Origin: Paramecium octaurelia
Lineage: Eukaryota > Ciliophora > Oligohymenophorea > Peniculida > Parameciidae
Length of the DNA stretch: 64,000 bases
Direction of reading: 5' to 3'
Assembly: GCA_905182995.1 (NCBI GenBank)
Contig: CAJJDP010000148.1
Coordinates: forward strand, 227,116-291,115
Part shown: one piece after another, positions 11,803 to 23,622 of the stretch
Layout: each line of letters begins with the position of its first letter
Numbering within the stretch: position 1 is the first letter of the stretch
Translations under genes and position numbers: made by a program
The notes under the pieces: generated by a model
Seen by the model: the letters and a program-made list of their open reading frames with translations, nothing else
Told to the model about the DNA's origin: nothing
Databases searched by the model: none

Positions 11803-12403
11803 NNNNNNNNNNNNNNNNNNNNNNNNNNNNNNNNNNNNNNNNNNNNNNNNNNNNNNNNNNNNNNNNNNNNNNNNNNNNNNNNNNNNNNNNNNNNNNNNNN
11901 NNNNNNNNNNNNNNNNNNNNNNNNNNNNNNNNNNNNNNNNNNNNNNNNNNNNNNNNNNNNNNNNNNNNNNNNNNNNNNNNNNNNNNNNNNNNNNNNNNNN
12001 NNNNNNNNNNNNNNNNNNNNNNNNNNNNNNNNNNNNNNNNNNNNNNNNNNNNNNNNNNNNNNNNNNNNNNNNNNNNNNNNNNNNNNNNNNNNNNNNNNNN
12101 NNNNNNNNNNNNNNNNNNNNNNNNNNNNNNNNNNNNNNNNNNNNNNNNNNNNNNNNNNNNNNNNNNNNNNNNNNNNNNNNNNNNNNNNNNNNNNNNNNNN
12201 NNNNNNNNNNNNNNNNNNNNNNNNNNNNNNNNNNNNNNNNNNNNNNNNNNNNNNNNNNNNNNNNNNNNNNNNNNNNNNNNNNNNNNNNNNNNNNNNNNNN
12301 NNNNNNNNNNNNNNNNNNNNNNNNNNNNNNNNNNNNNNNNNNNNNNNNNNNNNNNNNNNNNNNNNNNNNNNNNNNNNNNNNNNNNNNNNNNNNNNNNNNN
12401 NNN
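11803..12403. other. Assembly gap, 601 N
   Basis: A run of N. The true length is unknown: the other gap in this window is flanked by the same sequence on both sides, so gap sizes here should not be trusted. Confidence 0.99.
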
Positions 12404-12405
12404 TA

Positions 12406-12708
12406 GACCTGGCTAATGAGTTAGGAATCTAAGCCTATCTTATAGGTCTCTTATAGTTAGTCTATAAGTTCCCTCTTGATATTAACTAGAATTGAATTAT
12501 TGTTCCATTTCATAAAGTGAATTCATCTTTTATTATTAGAGAATTACATTGGTAAAAATAGAAATGGGAATTAGCTAGGGAACACACCATTCTTATGATT
12601 ATAAACTAGCCTACCTACTCTTTATAATTCAGTAATCAATTCTTATTTAATCCTATCAAAAAGGAATATTTTTATAATCAATAACCTTCTTCTCTAATAT
12701 GCCTCTGA
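12406..12708 (+). pseudogene. Coding-like fragment with one in-frame TGA
   Basis: The frame leaving the gap reads DLANELGIQAYLIGLLQLVYKFPLDI, meets TGA at 12493-12495, and stays coding-like in the same frame (VPFHKVNSSFIIRELHWQKQKWELARE) to TGA 12706-12708. There is no GT upstream of the first TGA that would make a sensible intron. It may be the 3' part of the gene cut by the gap. Either a nonsense mutation or a sequence error is likely. Family unknown. Confidence 0.4.
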
Positions 12709-13200
12709 TCAATTCTGATTTTATTTGTGATTATGAAGGACTATTTTTTTTTATGTTTAAGGATTAAATTTTTATAAATTGTTTAAAAGGAAGATTTATT
12801 TTTTAAAACTTGTAATTAATCCAAAAATGATTTCCCAAATACATCTGTCTTCCTTACAAGGTATTAAACTTAATCTAAAATATTTCTCTACTCCTTAAAA
12901 TTAATATTATGAGGAATGAATATTGGAGTGCCATCCAATTGTCTTAGACCTAGGCTAGAAAAATTTGTTTCTTTCAAGAAGGTCGATAAAATAGCCTAAA
13001 CCATGCTCAATCTAGAGTCCTTTAGGGTCCATTTTGGCTATTTATTTTTCTGCAATAGCCTCCCATTCAGCTTAATTGTCATCAGTTAGGCCGATTAAAT
13101 TTTTTTTTCATTAAAAATATTAGGATGATATTTTTCTAAACTAAGAAATGTTATTTGATGTATATTAAATTTGTAATAAGTTACTTTTCTCTTTTGAGAT
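12709..13200 (-). pseudogene. Frameshifted gene fragment
   Basis: Minus-strand frame ending at TGA 12709-12711 reads as real protein: TDDNQAEWEAIAEKQIAKMD, then GLQIEHGLGYFIDLLERN and FFQPRSKTIGWHSN. Upstream the protein continues in another frame (KYHPNIFNEKK), and the switch falls exactly on a run of nine T (13100-13108), with no intron possible. A one-base change in the homopolymer restores one frame, so this is either a sequencing indel or a decayed gene. The stop abuts that of the plus-strand fragment at 12708. Family not recognised. Confidence 0.5.
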
Positions 13201-13548
13201 TGGTCAATTAAGATAAATATATCCTAGGATTTCACTTGGAAGTTAATTTAGATCTGCTATGGTCGAAATCCATTTAATTATTGATTTAGGTTATAACAAT
13301 ATATTTAAAACAGTGGCTTTAATTTAATATATATGAGGGTTTTATTTAAGAATTAGATTATTCTACTCACTATGGGTGTTTAACCAAGGAACTGAAAATT
13401 AATTATTCATTTTGAGGATATTTGTTCTTGGACTAGTTAAATTTTAATATAATAAGATCAAATTTAATGTTTAGTTTATTAGAATAAATTTATACCTTTG
13501 TATTTTTTAAGGATGTGTGAATAGAGGAATATTTTTGACAGAGTCTAT

Positions 13549-14133
13549 AAAGACAAGGTCTATTTTCAAGATGAGATTCCTTAGGATAATTTTTTGCCCT
13601 ATTTCTTTTCTGCATCTATTTTAATTTTCTACTGAAAGATAGATTTAATTGAGAATTGCTTCTGATATTTACACAAGTTAGAAGCCTAGGGATAATAGTA
13701 ATGTGACCGTAGACAAATCACTTTCTGGCTGCTTAACTGGCTTCGCTTATTCGTTTTCTCCTTCTTAAGTATATGACTCATTTTTCATCTAAATCAAACT
13801 TTACTTTTATGATAAATAAGATCAATGGGAGAAGACTCTTGATTTGAATATTAAGTTAACCAAGGTGTGATTAGTGATAAAAAGAAATTTAGATGGGAAT
13901 TTTTAAATTTGATGATCCTAGATGAGTCTGACTGTGATGAAACATGAGATGGACCAAATAAACCAGGACTTGAACTCATTAGAGACAAGCTTAAGTTAAT
14001 TGGAAATAGATTGAGAAAACTCAATTAAATAGAATAAAATAAATTAATAGAGTCAAATTTAACGCACAAGAGTAAAAAATATGGATTTTACTTGTTACTT
14101 TTAATTTTTATAACAAACATCCTAACTGAATGA
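13549..14133 (+). CDS. Membrane-anchored protein (C-terminal helix), with one frame break
   Basis: Coding blocks: DKVYFQDEIPQDNFLPYF, then after an apparent one-base shift near 13620 a long block including SDIYTSQKPRDNSNVTVDK and SLSGCLTGFAYSF. A 20-nt intron (13865-13884) joins it to KFRWEFLNLMILDES. A TGA at 13945 is removed only by a 15-nt GT...AG piece (13934-13948), after which the frame runs to TGA 14131-14133. The end has a basic coiled-coil segment (DKLKLIGNRLRKLNQIEQNK) and a hydrophobic helix (YGFYLLLLIFITNIL), a tail-anchor or p24-like topology. Identity uncertain. Confidence 0.5.
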
Positions 14134-14159
14134 ACAAGGTTAAATTTTGATCTTAATAA

Positions 14160-14930
14160 TTGACTTAAAGTTCAATTTAATCCGGTTGAGACCAACTATG
14201 ATAGTGCATTAAATAGTTCTTTAAAGTATGAAATCATTAATTTAATAAGAATATAATTGTGATCTGAGTAATATAATGATTAATGCATATTTTGATTAGT
14301 AGATTGCATGAAATTAAAGGAATATATTTAAAAGATTAATCTAAATTTGTTTTATTTAAGAAGGATTTAAATTACTAAAGTGGAATTAAAAGTCTTTGAT
14401 ATTTTTTTAGGAACCAATTAATTAATGTAGCCGATATTATCAATTTGGATATAAGTGTTGATTATTTAAAGAATTAGAAACATTATATATTAGAAATTCA
14501 CAGTTTAGCAAATTCAGTTAAAATGGTTCTTCACAAATACAAAACGGAAGCAAAAGTTCAAATATATTATTATAAATAATTTTAATTGCTCAATATGCAT
14601 TGATTTTCACATTATCCAGAATTTATTTGTTTTTTCTTCAATAACTGGTGTTTTAGAAATCTGCATTTCTTGAACATTAAATTATAAATATTACTACAAA
14701 GGTTTTGTATTTTGCGATTGATTCTATACTTAATTATTTAAGATTTACTGGAGCACATTCAGTTCACCAAGAAAATCAGAGAAATTACAAAATTATATGG
14801 TCACTCATGAAAGAATTACTTTAAAATGTCCTCAAATATAAAGAAAAAAAAAAGGCTAATTTTACAAATTATTACAATTTGGGAAAATATTTGTGCTTTT
14901 TAAGGAAATTTGAATGAAACTGCTTAACCA
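14160..14930 (+). other. Scattered coding-like fragments, gene not resolved
   Basis: Three plus-strand stretches look like protein but lie in different frames: QFNPVETNYDSALNSSLKYE near 14170-14260, DYLKNQKHYILEIHSLANSV near 14455-14600, and TGAHSVHQENQRNYKIIWSL near 14750-14930. Introns or decay could separate them. I cannot build a single model. Confidence 0.3.
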
Positions 14931-15712
14931 AAGTTATATTGGTTTAATTTTTTTCTTATAAAAAAAAAGTAAACCTAGATGTTTGATTTTACCTTTAATC
15001 AGAGACGAAGCCATTTTAGGTTCATCCTAAAATTGTTACTTACTCATTAGATCAATTATCGGAAGGAATATCCATTCACCTTTTATCCCTAAAATTAATT
15101 AATAAGTAATCAAGAATAATCTTACTAGTTGTACTATTGCAATCGTTATAGAAACACTGGAATATTTGAAGTAAATATTTTATGGCATGTTATCGAGTAA
15201 ATTTAAACTAAGTTTTTGTCAGTACCCTTAATTCTAATTGATATCATTAGGAAGCAATTTCTTTACACTGCAAAATATAAATTTGTAAGTACTATACCAC
15301 TGAAAATATTATCCCTTTAAAGATTTTTGACATTTAAATGCATCCTTTTAATGATTAAACATCTAATTTATTGAATTGCTTTTTATGTTTTATTTCAAGC
15401 TTTTTTAAATGAATTTGTCCCTTTGATATTAATAAGGAAAAAATTGGACCAAAAAAAGAGAGAATCTTTGTGGTATTATTATAAAACTATGAAGATATTC
15501 ACACTTTCATAAAAATATCAATAGGATTAATGTAATATATTGAATAATTATTTAGTAATTTCAAATTAATATTTTCTGTCTCAACTATATACTGAATTTA
15601 TTAATTAGCTCATGAATAGTGAATAAAAATATAAAAAATATAAAGTATTTAAATACTACACCTTTTTAAAGAAATATATATAATTTTGTTTTTATATTAA
15701 ATAATCTCATTT
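14931..15712. other. No gene seen
   Basis: AT-rich with short open frames in all phases. Nothing rises above what one-stop-codon code gives by chance. Confidence 0.4.
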
Positions 15713-15729
15713 GTAATCATAAAATTTAC

Positions 15730-16340
15730 TTTGTTAGCATTTTAAATGTTAAAAGATCCAGTTTACTTAATTTCACAATCACATTGTAGTTTCTAATATT
15801 GTAAGAGCCTGGAATATCAATACAAGCAGCTTGTCATTATCAATAATACAACTGTATTTTAATAATACATCAAGGCTTGTATAATTAGTAGATAAAGCAG
15901 TTAGGCAAGATTAATCGACACGATCCTTCCCAATAATCCTAATTTATCACCTCCTTTTTAGTTTAACAGCCTTCCCAAAGAATTGATCTCACAATTGATA
16001 GGATATCCATACATCTTTATCTAGGAAATTTAGATAAATATAAATTAAATCATGCATGAGTGTTATCATCCTTAAATGTTAAAGTAAATTTGTTTTTGAT
16101 AGTATTTGCCTTTATAAGAATGCTCTACTTGAACTCAATAGTACAAATAGTATCACATTATACACTCCCCAGTATCAAGTTTAACCACTCCAACAGTGAT
16201 AGTATTTGCAAAGGCACTATATAAGGCATGGGTATTATTTGAAGCAGGTGAATTGATGTAACTTCTAGTCATGTATTTTATCTGCTTGATACATTGACCA
16301 TGTCAAATATATTAACAACCAGGATTGTCATAAGTCTACA
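15730..16340 (-). other. Secreted-type coding fragments with cysteines
   Basis: Minus-strand pieces read as extracellular-style protein: SPASNNTHALYSAFANTITV followed by GVVKLDTGEC, and QAACIDIPGSYNIRNYNV. They are interrupted in frame by several TGA codons, three of them in one frame within 16130-16300. Introns or decay are possible. They could be the 3' continuation of the gene at 16348-16867. Repeated in copy 2. Confidence 0.35.
15838..15865. mobile_element. Candidate internal eliminated sequence (IES), 28 bp
   Basis: The segment begins with TA and is followed by another TA (15866-15867); removing it leaves one TA, exactly as seen at 17383-17384 in the other copy. Paramecium IESs are TA-bounded, excised precisely by the PiggyMac domesticated transposase, and 26-28 bp is their most common size class. 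The internal ends (TATCAATA on the left, TATTATTA read inward on the right) fit the TAYAGYNR end consensus only weakly. A retained and an excised form of one locus would explain why the assembler kept two contigs. Confidence 0.75.
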
Positions 16341-16347
16341 GCATTTA

Positions 16348-16867
16348 TCAAAATGAATGAAAGCAAAATTTAATGTTTATCACAAGCTTCTTTAATTGTT
16401 AAAGTCTTTCAAAGGTTTTAACTATGCCTCCACTTTCTGTGATACTTATTTTCACATAAGATTAGTAACTTGCATTCGCTTTGTTTAATTTAAAATAAAT
16501 ATTCTAATTTATAATCGAAATACAGTTTTTCAAAATAAATTGAAAAAAAAATTTGGTCTTCATCGAAGCCCTTCTCTGATAGAATTACAATTAATTTGAA
16601 ATGATTTATAGATTTGCAACCAATTATGAATGCTTGCTGATTCGAATCAATGCTATTTTATAGCAATAATATCGGCTCAAAAATTTGCTTTTACAGATTC
16701 ACAGGTTTATACTTAATCTTATGGTCCCATATGACCAGCAATATACAATTATTGATTTATTATTTTTAATGGGTTTGGTATAGAGCTTGTTTCACCAAAT
16801 TATTATTGTGCTCATTTTCATTTATGGAGATAGAAACAGATATGCAATAGCTAATTAAAATATCCAT
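16348..16867 (-). CDS. Hypothetical protein, possible signal peptide, one 25-nt intron
   Basis: ATG at 16865-16867, intron 16688-16712, TGA at 16348-16350: exactly 495 coding nt, 164 residues. The start MDILISYCISVSISI is hydrophobic enough for a signal peptide. The body is hydrophilic with SYVKISITESGGIVKTFERL near the end. The frame stays open through a nine-base homopolymer, which argues for correct sequence. Family not recognised. The duplicate is at 17865-18384. Confidence 0.5.
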
Positions 16868-17257
16868 AAAATAAAAAAACATTTGCAAGCATTAAAAAAA
16901 ATACTGATAACAAAAAGTATTTTGCACATGCCTCAATTTTATCTTTTATTCAGCTTAAATTTATTTTTATCTGTAATTCAGTATTATATTCAATTTGTTG
17001 CTAAAGAGTAGAATCAAAAATTTCATATATTTTATGCGATCTTACCTTTTAATATAGGGCCGAAATCTATATAAATAGATATTCTATTTTGCTATTCTTG
17101 GTTTAACAATATTTAGTTTTTTATTTTAATTCTGGTTTCTGTAAATCAACGAGAACTAACTTAATCCAATTTTAAAGAAGACGATCTATATCCTAACGTT
17201 AACAAATTTTGAACGAATAACCTTGGAAAAGCATCCCTGTTGGTTCATACCTATTGN

Positions 17258-18773
17258 GTAATCATAAAATTTACTTTGTTAGCATTTTAAATGTTAAAAG
17301 ATCCAGTTTACTTAATTTCACAATCACATTGTAGTTTCTAATATTGTAAGAGCCTGGAATATCAATACAAGCAGCTTGTCATTACATCAAGGCTTGTATA
17401 ATTAGTAGATAAAGCAGTTAGGCAAGATTAATCGACACGATCCTTCCCAATAATCCTAATTTATCACCTCCTTTTTAGTTTAACAGCCTTCCCAAAGAAT
17501 TGATCTCACAATTGATAGGATATCCATACATCTTTATCTAGGAAATTTAGATAAATATAAATTAAATCATGCATGAGTGTTATCATCCTTAAATGTTAAA
17601 GTAAATTTGTTTTTGATAGTATTTGCCTTTATAAGAATGCTCTACTTGAACTCAATAGTACAAATAGTATCACATTATACACTCCCCAGTATCAAGTTTA
17701 ACCACTCCAACAGTGATAGTATTTGCAAAGGCACTATATAAGGCATGGGTATTATTTGAAGCAGGTGAATTGATGTAACTTCTAGTCATGTATTTTATCT
17801 GCTTGATACATTGACCATGTCAAATATATTAACAACCAGGATTGTCATAAGTCTACAGCATTTATCAAAATGAATGAAAGCAAAATTTAATGTTTATCAC
17901 AAGCTTCTTTAATTGTTAAAGTCTTTCAAAGGTTTTAACTATGCCTCCACTTTCTGTGATACTTATTTTCACATAAGATTAGTAACTTGCATTCGCTTTG
18001 TTTAATTTAAAATAAATATTCTAATTTATAATCGAAATACAGTTTTTCAAAATAAATTGAAAAAAAAATTTGGTCTTCATCGAAGCCCTTCTCTGATAGA
18101 ATTACAATTAATTTGAAATGATTTATAGATTTGCAACCAATTATGAATGCTTGCTGATTCGAATCAATGCTATTTTATAGCAATAATATCGGCTCAAAAA
18201 TTTGCTTTTACAGATTCACAGGTTTATACTTAATCTTATGGTCCCATATGACCAGCAATATACAATTATTGATTTATTATTTTTAATGGGTTTGGTATAG
18301 AGCTTGTTTCACCAAATTATTATTGTGCTCATTTTCATTTATGGAGATAGAAACAGATATGCAATAGCTAATTAAAATATCCATAAAATAAAAAAACATT
18401 TGCAAGCATTAAAAAAAATACTGATAACAAAAAGTATTTTGCACATGCCTCAATTTTATCTTTTATTCAGCTTAAATTTATTTTTATCTGTAATTCAGTA
18501 TTATATTCAATTTGTTGCTAAAGAGTAGAATCAAAAATTTCATATATTTTATGCGATCTTACCTTTTAATATAGGGCCGAAATCTATATAAATAGATATT
18601 CTATTTTGCTATTCTTGGTTTAACAATATTTAGTTTTTTATTTTAATTCTGGTTTCTGTAAATCAACGAGAACTAACTTAATCCAATTTTAAAGAAGACG
18701 ATCTATATCCTAACGTTAACAAATTTTGAACGAATAACCTTGGAAAAGCATCCCTGTTGGTTCATACCTATTG
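17258..18773 (+). repeat. Direct duplicate pair 2, copy 2 (1516 bp, insert absent)
   Basis: Same as 15713-17256 without the 28 bp. The empty site is the TA at 17383-17384. Confidence 0.9.
17865..18384 (-). CDS. Second copy of the 16348-16867 gene (assembly duplicate)
   Basis: Sequence appears the same as copy 1, shifted by 1517 bp because the 28-bp insert lies between the repeat start and this gene. Not an independent gene. Confidence 0.5.
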
Positions 18774-18899
18774 ATATATTAAATATACTCAAGCAAGCAG
18801 CAACCATATAAAATAAAAAATAAATATATGGGAAATTCATCCCAAAAGATTAGAGGTGATATTAAAGAATGAGAAAAATAAATATTGTTTATTATAAAA

Positions 18900-19990
18900 T
18901 CATTCTAACTGTTGAGGGTCATTGCTGTTTCTCAGGTATTGGGTGTTGCTTTCTGCATCGAATATTTTTGGGAAATCAATTTAATTTCTTCTGTTAGGTT
19001 CTTTTAAGTCCTCTTATAAAAAAGTCTTGGTTGTATCCTCCACGTAATGGAGAACTTTGTCAATCCTTAGTATCCATTCACCAGGTAAGCCTCTTTGGTA
19101 TTCCTTGATGAAATTGATATAATGTTTGTGATTATGGCATCTCATTCACCTGAACATACTATTGTTGAAATAAACATATCCAGGGGTATATTTAATCTTC
19201 GTTTAATTGGACCTTTTCAAAATTTTATGCTCCTCCTGTACCTCAAGTTATTACTTTATGATCTTTGAATCTCAATCTAGTCCAATTCATTTTCTTCTAA
19301 TCAAATTCTTTGATCTTTTCTTATCCTTATGATTTTTTTTTAAGTATCCAGGGTTTCTCTCATCAAATTCTTTCTTCCCCTTCTTGCTTAGATATACCAA
19401 ACATCCTTTCATCTAAACTCTTTTTTAGGTAACCATTTCAAACTGATATTAACATATGTTTATCATTAGTTTAACAGAGTACGCTTTCCATAAGTCCAAT
19501 TAGTCTGTCTTAATTTCTTCTGGAAATACCCTTTAAGGCCCATAATTATTCTGATGAAGCTCCAGTTAAGGGTTTAAAATTTTGATTTTTCTCGATTTGA
19601 ATGTATTGAATTTTAATATTTATAAGGAGGTTTCATTCCTCACAAGTTGTAATGCATCATTATGATGTACATTTTCAAATTATCTCATGATTAGCCATAA
19701 TAGCTAAGTAATCTGGATAACCAGAATTCTGACTTGATCAAAGGATTTTTTCTTACTTGTACATTTTTTTTCTCTAATATATTCTGATTGAAAACCCAAA
19801 TTATGACCTCGAAGAAGATGTCAAAGAGAAATGGGATCAAATCTAGTCTTGAGCTAATCAAATCTTAAATCTTATTTCTCCCTTCTCACTGGGTCTGATC
19901 ATATAAGTTCAATAAGTAATTAATCGAGACTATCAATGATTTTTGCTATCTGATATAAAGTCTATTTATCCACTATTTTATGCTTTGATG
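18900..19990 (-). CDS. Unrecognised Lys-rich protein gene with mini-introns
   Basis: The 5' block reads HHNDALQLVRNETSLQILKF, then CLVYLSKKGKKEFDERNPGY. After a join I cannot resolve near 19290 it continues with RLRFKDHK; a 22-nt intron (19233-19254) leads to TPGYVYFNNS, and a TGA there disappears only if a 15-nt GT...AG piece (19141-19155) is removed. The last exon (NFIKEYQRGLPGEWILRIDK, KIFDAESNTQYL) ends at TGA 18900-18902. The amino-acid mix is clearly that of a real protein. Function unknown. Confidence 0.5.
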
Positions 19991-20496
19991 AGATCAATAA
20001 ATGTTAAATTTTTCTTGCTACCCTTCTTATTCAATTAAAAAGAGTAATTTAGACAATTGAACTTAACAGTATTATTATTAACCTGTCAAGAAAATAAACA
20101 AACAAAACAAATTTCTGAAAAATATAATACCCAATAGGAAGGAAGCATATAATATTTAAAATTTCCATACCAAAAGAGAGGAAAATTTATTCTATTGTGA
20201 AATTGGAATTTTCAATTGGAAATTAAAAAATATTAACTACATTCGCTTATATGAGATTCCGTAAATTATAAATAATTGTATGATATAAAGATATAAAGCA
20301 GTTAGAGGGCATCAAATTGGTGTTCAAAACAGTTAAAGAAAAACACTAATAAGTTTTACTTTGATGAGATGCGAAATGGAAGAAGTCTAATTAGTTTTCT
20401 TTTGATTTAAATTACCAAACCATTAATTTATTGCACCTTAAGATAGATTAGTATAAGAAATTTACAATTTTGTGATAAATTCTCAATGCAGCTCTA

Positions 20497-21917
20497 TTTC
20501 AGATAGCTTAGTAAGCAAAGTCATAAGGCAAGAAAAATGCAATAGAAAACAAATATCAATTAAAACTGAAAAATATAGGTAACCTAAATTGATAGTAATG
20601 AAAGAGTAATGTAAAATTGACTTTTTTATAGAGTTCGAAAGATTTATAAAAACAAGATGTGAAATTTCAAGATAATCACAACTATTTTAATATCCTTGTC
20701 TGCTCAATCTAGTAATAAGAATATCAAGGCTTCTGTATTGATTATTTCTTGCTTTTCTTTCTCTAGCTGTCATTGGTGTCTGCTATTCCTCGTCCTCACT
20801 TTATAAAATAATTGATATCATATTTCCAAATTAAATGCTTGAACAATCGATATTCGTGAAGAGATTTTCTTTGCGTCAATAGGGTCTTCTGATTTGAGTT
20901 TAATAACATTAGCAAGAATTTTAATAGCTATTAAATCTTGTGGAAATTATTTCCTCTTTATTTCGATTTGAATTTTTCTTTTTGACATTATTAATATCTT
21001 GTTTCAAACTTTACTAAAGCGTTATATTTAAATCAAGATCATCTCAATATTTTTGTTCTTTATTACTTTCTAATATTACTTCCCAAGTTTAAAAAATATA
21101 TTTTTACAGCACTTTTTATTGTTTCTCCTAATAGAATTATTACTTTTAATTATTTAATACCCTTTTTTATGCATAGCACTTTTACCTGTTTGATTTTTGA
21201 TTTATTTCTTTCTCCCTTTTTCCTATTAAAAGATTTCTTTACTTACTCTTACTTTATTAGGATCAAAATCCACTTTTACAGTTGCTTGTGATAGACCTTT
21301 TTCATATTTAAGTGCTCACAATTTATCACCATCACAATATTCATCATTAGCGTTGTTTATTCTGAATTATTGCTTTAGTTTTGTTTATTTCCTATTCATT
21401 ACATGGATCAAGGTTGTCTCTTTTAAATTTTTGAGATGCTTTCTTCAGAGTGCAATTTAAAAAAATCTGGTCAAACCTTTATGTATTATAAACAATACTC
21501 TCTTCGATTCGATGATTTAATTATGAAATTTCCTTAGGGAAATTGACCATACAACTTTTTATTTCTGAATTTAAATCCAAGTAAATATTTTTAGAAAAAT
21601 TAATAACAATTTAAACATCTTTATCGAGTTGTTTACTATAATAGGATGCTGGCAATTGAAAAATTTTTATCTGAAAATCTTAAATTTATCAAATTATTTA
21701 AGCTCTGAAGCTTATATTCTAATTGATGAGAGCATATGCCTTACCTCAAGTTTGAGCTCGTCTAAATACCAACCATATCTTCATTTATCGAAAGTGACCC
21801 TTTATAAAATCTTCCTCGTTTGATGCTTTGTAATTTTCAATCATATACGCCATATAGGAAAATTGTTACTCTTTCAAAAAAAGATAAAAAGAATTGGATT
21901 ATTTTCCAATATCTCAC
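20497..21917 (+). repeat. Direct duplicate pair 3, copy 1 (1421 bp)
   Basis: Recurs at 21919-23339 around a single N (21918), same length, no difference seen. Read as an unmerged contig overlap. Confidence 0.9.
20700..21399 (-). CDS. Basic, probably nuclear protein; exons only partly joined
   Basis: ATG at 21397-21399 opens a frame that, after removing a 15-nt GT...AG piece (21315-21329), runs 127 codons to TGA 21004: ALKYEKGLSQATVKVDFDPN is followed by KVRVSKEIFQQEKGRKKQ. Further blocks downstream, IAIKILANVIKLKSEDPIDAK and MTARERKARNNQYRSL, look coding in other frames, so the gene likely continues through more introns toward 20600. High Lys/Arg content suggests nucleic-acid binding. Family not recognised. 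Duplicate at 22122-22821. Confidence 0.5.
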
Positions 21918-21918
21918 N

Positions 21919-23339
21919 TTTCAGATAGCTTAGTAAGCAAAGTCATAAGGCAAGAAAAATGCAATAGAAAACAAATATCAATTAAAACTGAAAAATATAG
22001 GTAACCTAAATTGATAGTAATGAAAGAGTAATGTAAAATTGACTTTTTTATAGAGTTCGAAAGATTTATAAAAACAAGATGTGAAATTTCAAGATAATCA
22101 CAACTATTTTAATATCCTTGTCTGCTCAATCTAGTAATAAGAATATCAAGGCTTCTGTATTGATTATTTCTTGCTTTTCTTTCTCTAGCTGTCATTGGTG
22201 TCTGCTATTCCTCGTCCTCACTTTATAAAATAATTGATATCATATTTCCAAATTAAATGCTTGAACAATCGATATTCGTGAAGAGATTTTCTTTGCGTCA
22301 ATAGGGTCTTCTGATTTGAGTTTAATAACATTAGCAAGAATTTTAATAGCTATTAAATCTTGTGGAAATTATTTCCTCTTTATTTCGATTTGAATTTTTC
22401 TTTTTGACATTATTAATATCTTGTTTCAAACTTTACTAAAGCGTTATATTTAAATCAAGATCATCTCAATATTTTTGTTCTTTATTACTTTCTAATATTA
22501 CTTCCCAAGTTTAAAAAATATATTTTTACAGCACTTTTTATTGTTTCTCCTAATAGAATTATTACTTTTAATTATTTAATACCCTTTTTTATGCATAGCA
22601 CTTTTACCTGTTTGATTTTTGATTTATTTCTTTCTCCCTTTTTCCTATTAAAAGATTTCTTTACTTACTCTTACTTTATTAGGATCAAAATCCACTTTTA
22701 CAGTTGCTTGTGATAGACCTTTTTCATATTTAAGTGCTCACAATTTATCACCATCACAATATTCATCATTAGCGTTGTTTATTCTGAATTATTGCTTTAG
22801 TTTTGTTTATTTCCTATTCATTACATGGATCAAGGTTGTCTCTTTTAAATTTTTGAGATGCTTTCTTCAGAGTGCAATTTAAAAAAATCTGGTCAAACCT
22901 TTATGTATTATAAACAATACTCTCTTCGATTCGATGATTTAATTATGAAATTTCCTTAGGGAAATTGACCATACAACTTTTTATTTCTGAATTTAAATCC
23001 AAGTAAATATTTTTAGAAAAATTAATAACAATTTAAACATCTTTATCGAGTTGTTTACTATAATAGGATGCTGGCAATTGAAAAATTTTTATCTGAAAAT
23101 CTTAAATTTATCAAATTATTTAAGCTCTGAAGCTTATATTCTAATTGATGAGAGCATATGCCTTACCTCAAGTTTGAGCTCGTCTAAATACCAACCATAT
23201 CTTCATTTATCGAAAGTGACCCTTTATAAAATCTTCCTCGTTTGATGCTTTGTAATTTTCAATCATATACGCCATATAGGAAAATTGTTACTCTTTCAAA
23301 AAAAGATAAAAAGAATTGGATTATTTTCCAATATCTCAC
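21919..23339 (+). repeat. Direct duplicate pair 3, copy 2 (1421 bp)
   Basis: Same as 20497-21917. Confidence 0.9.
22122..22821 (-). CDS. Second copy of the 20700-21399 gene (assembly duplicate)
   Basis: Shifted by 1422 bp from copy 1; the 15-nt candidate intron is at 22737-22751. Not an independent gene. Confidence 0.5.
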
Positions 23340-23622
23340 TCTTAAAGCAGCATATATAAATCAATGAACATGTAATTCTTAAAATTGCTTTAAAGTAATA
23401 ACAAAACTTAACTTTACCACTTAAAGCTAATCCTTTGATTTTCATTGACATTGCCTTCATTACCATTATAACAGTATTTAATTTTGAAGGTAGATTACTG
23501 GTTATTGTGATAACATTAAAATTATTATGACTTTTACCATAAAATTATATAGAATTTCAAATAAAACCCAAAAAAAAAATACCTTTTTTGATCTTATTCT
23601 TCCTCAATATTTTGAAAATTAA

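Larger units (their letters stand above)
15713..17256 (+). repeat. Direct duplicate pair 2, copy 1 (1544 bp, carries 28-bp insert)
   Basis: Repeats at 17258-18773 around a single N (17257). The only difference I see between the copies is a 28-bp segment at 15838-15865 present here and absent there. Otherwise the two read as the same locus assembled twice. Confidence 0.9.

Noticed and set aside
11776-12432. 218-residue ORF spanning the N gap
   Set aside because: Almost entirely N; the real frame entering the gap is a different one.
21629-23245. 64-residue ORF appearing twice
   Set aside because: Antisense to coding-like minus-strand sequence and duplicated only because the segment is assembled twice.
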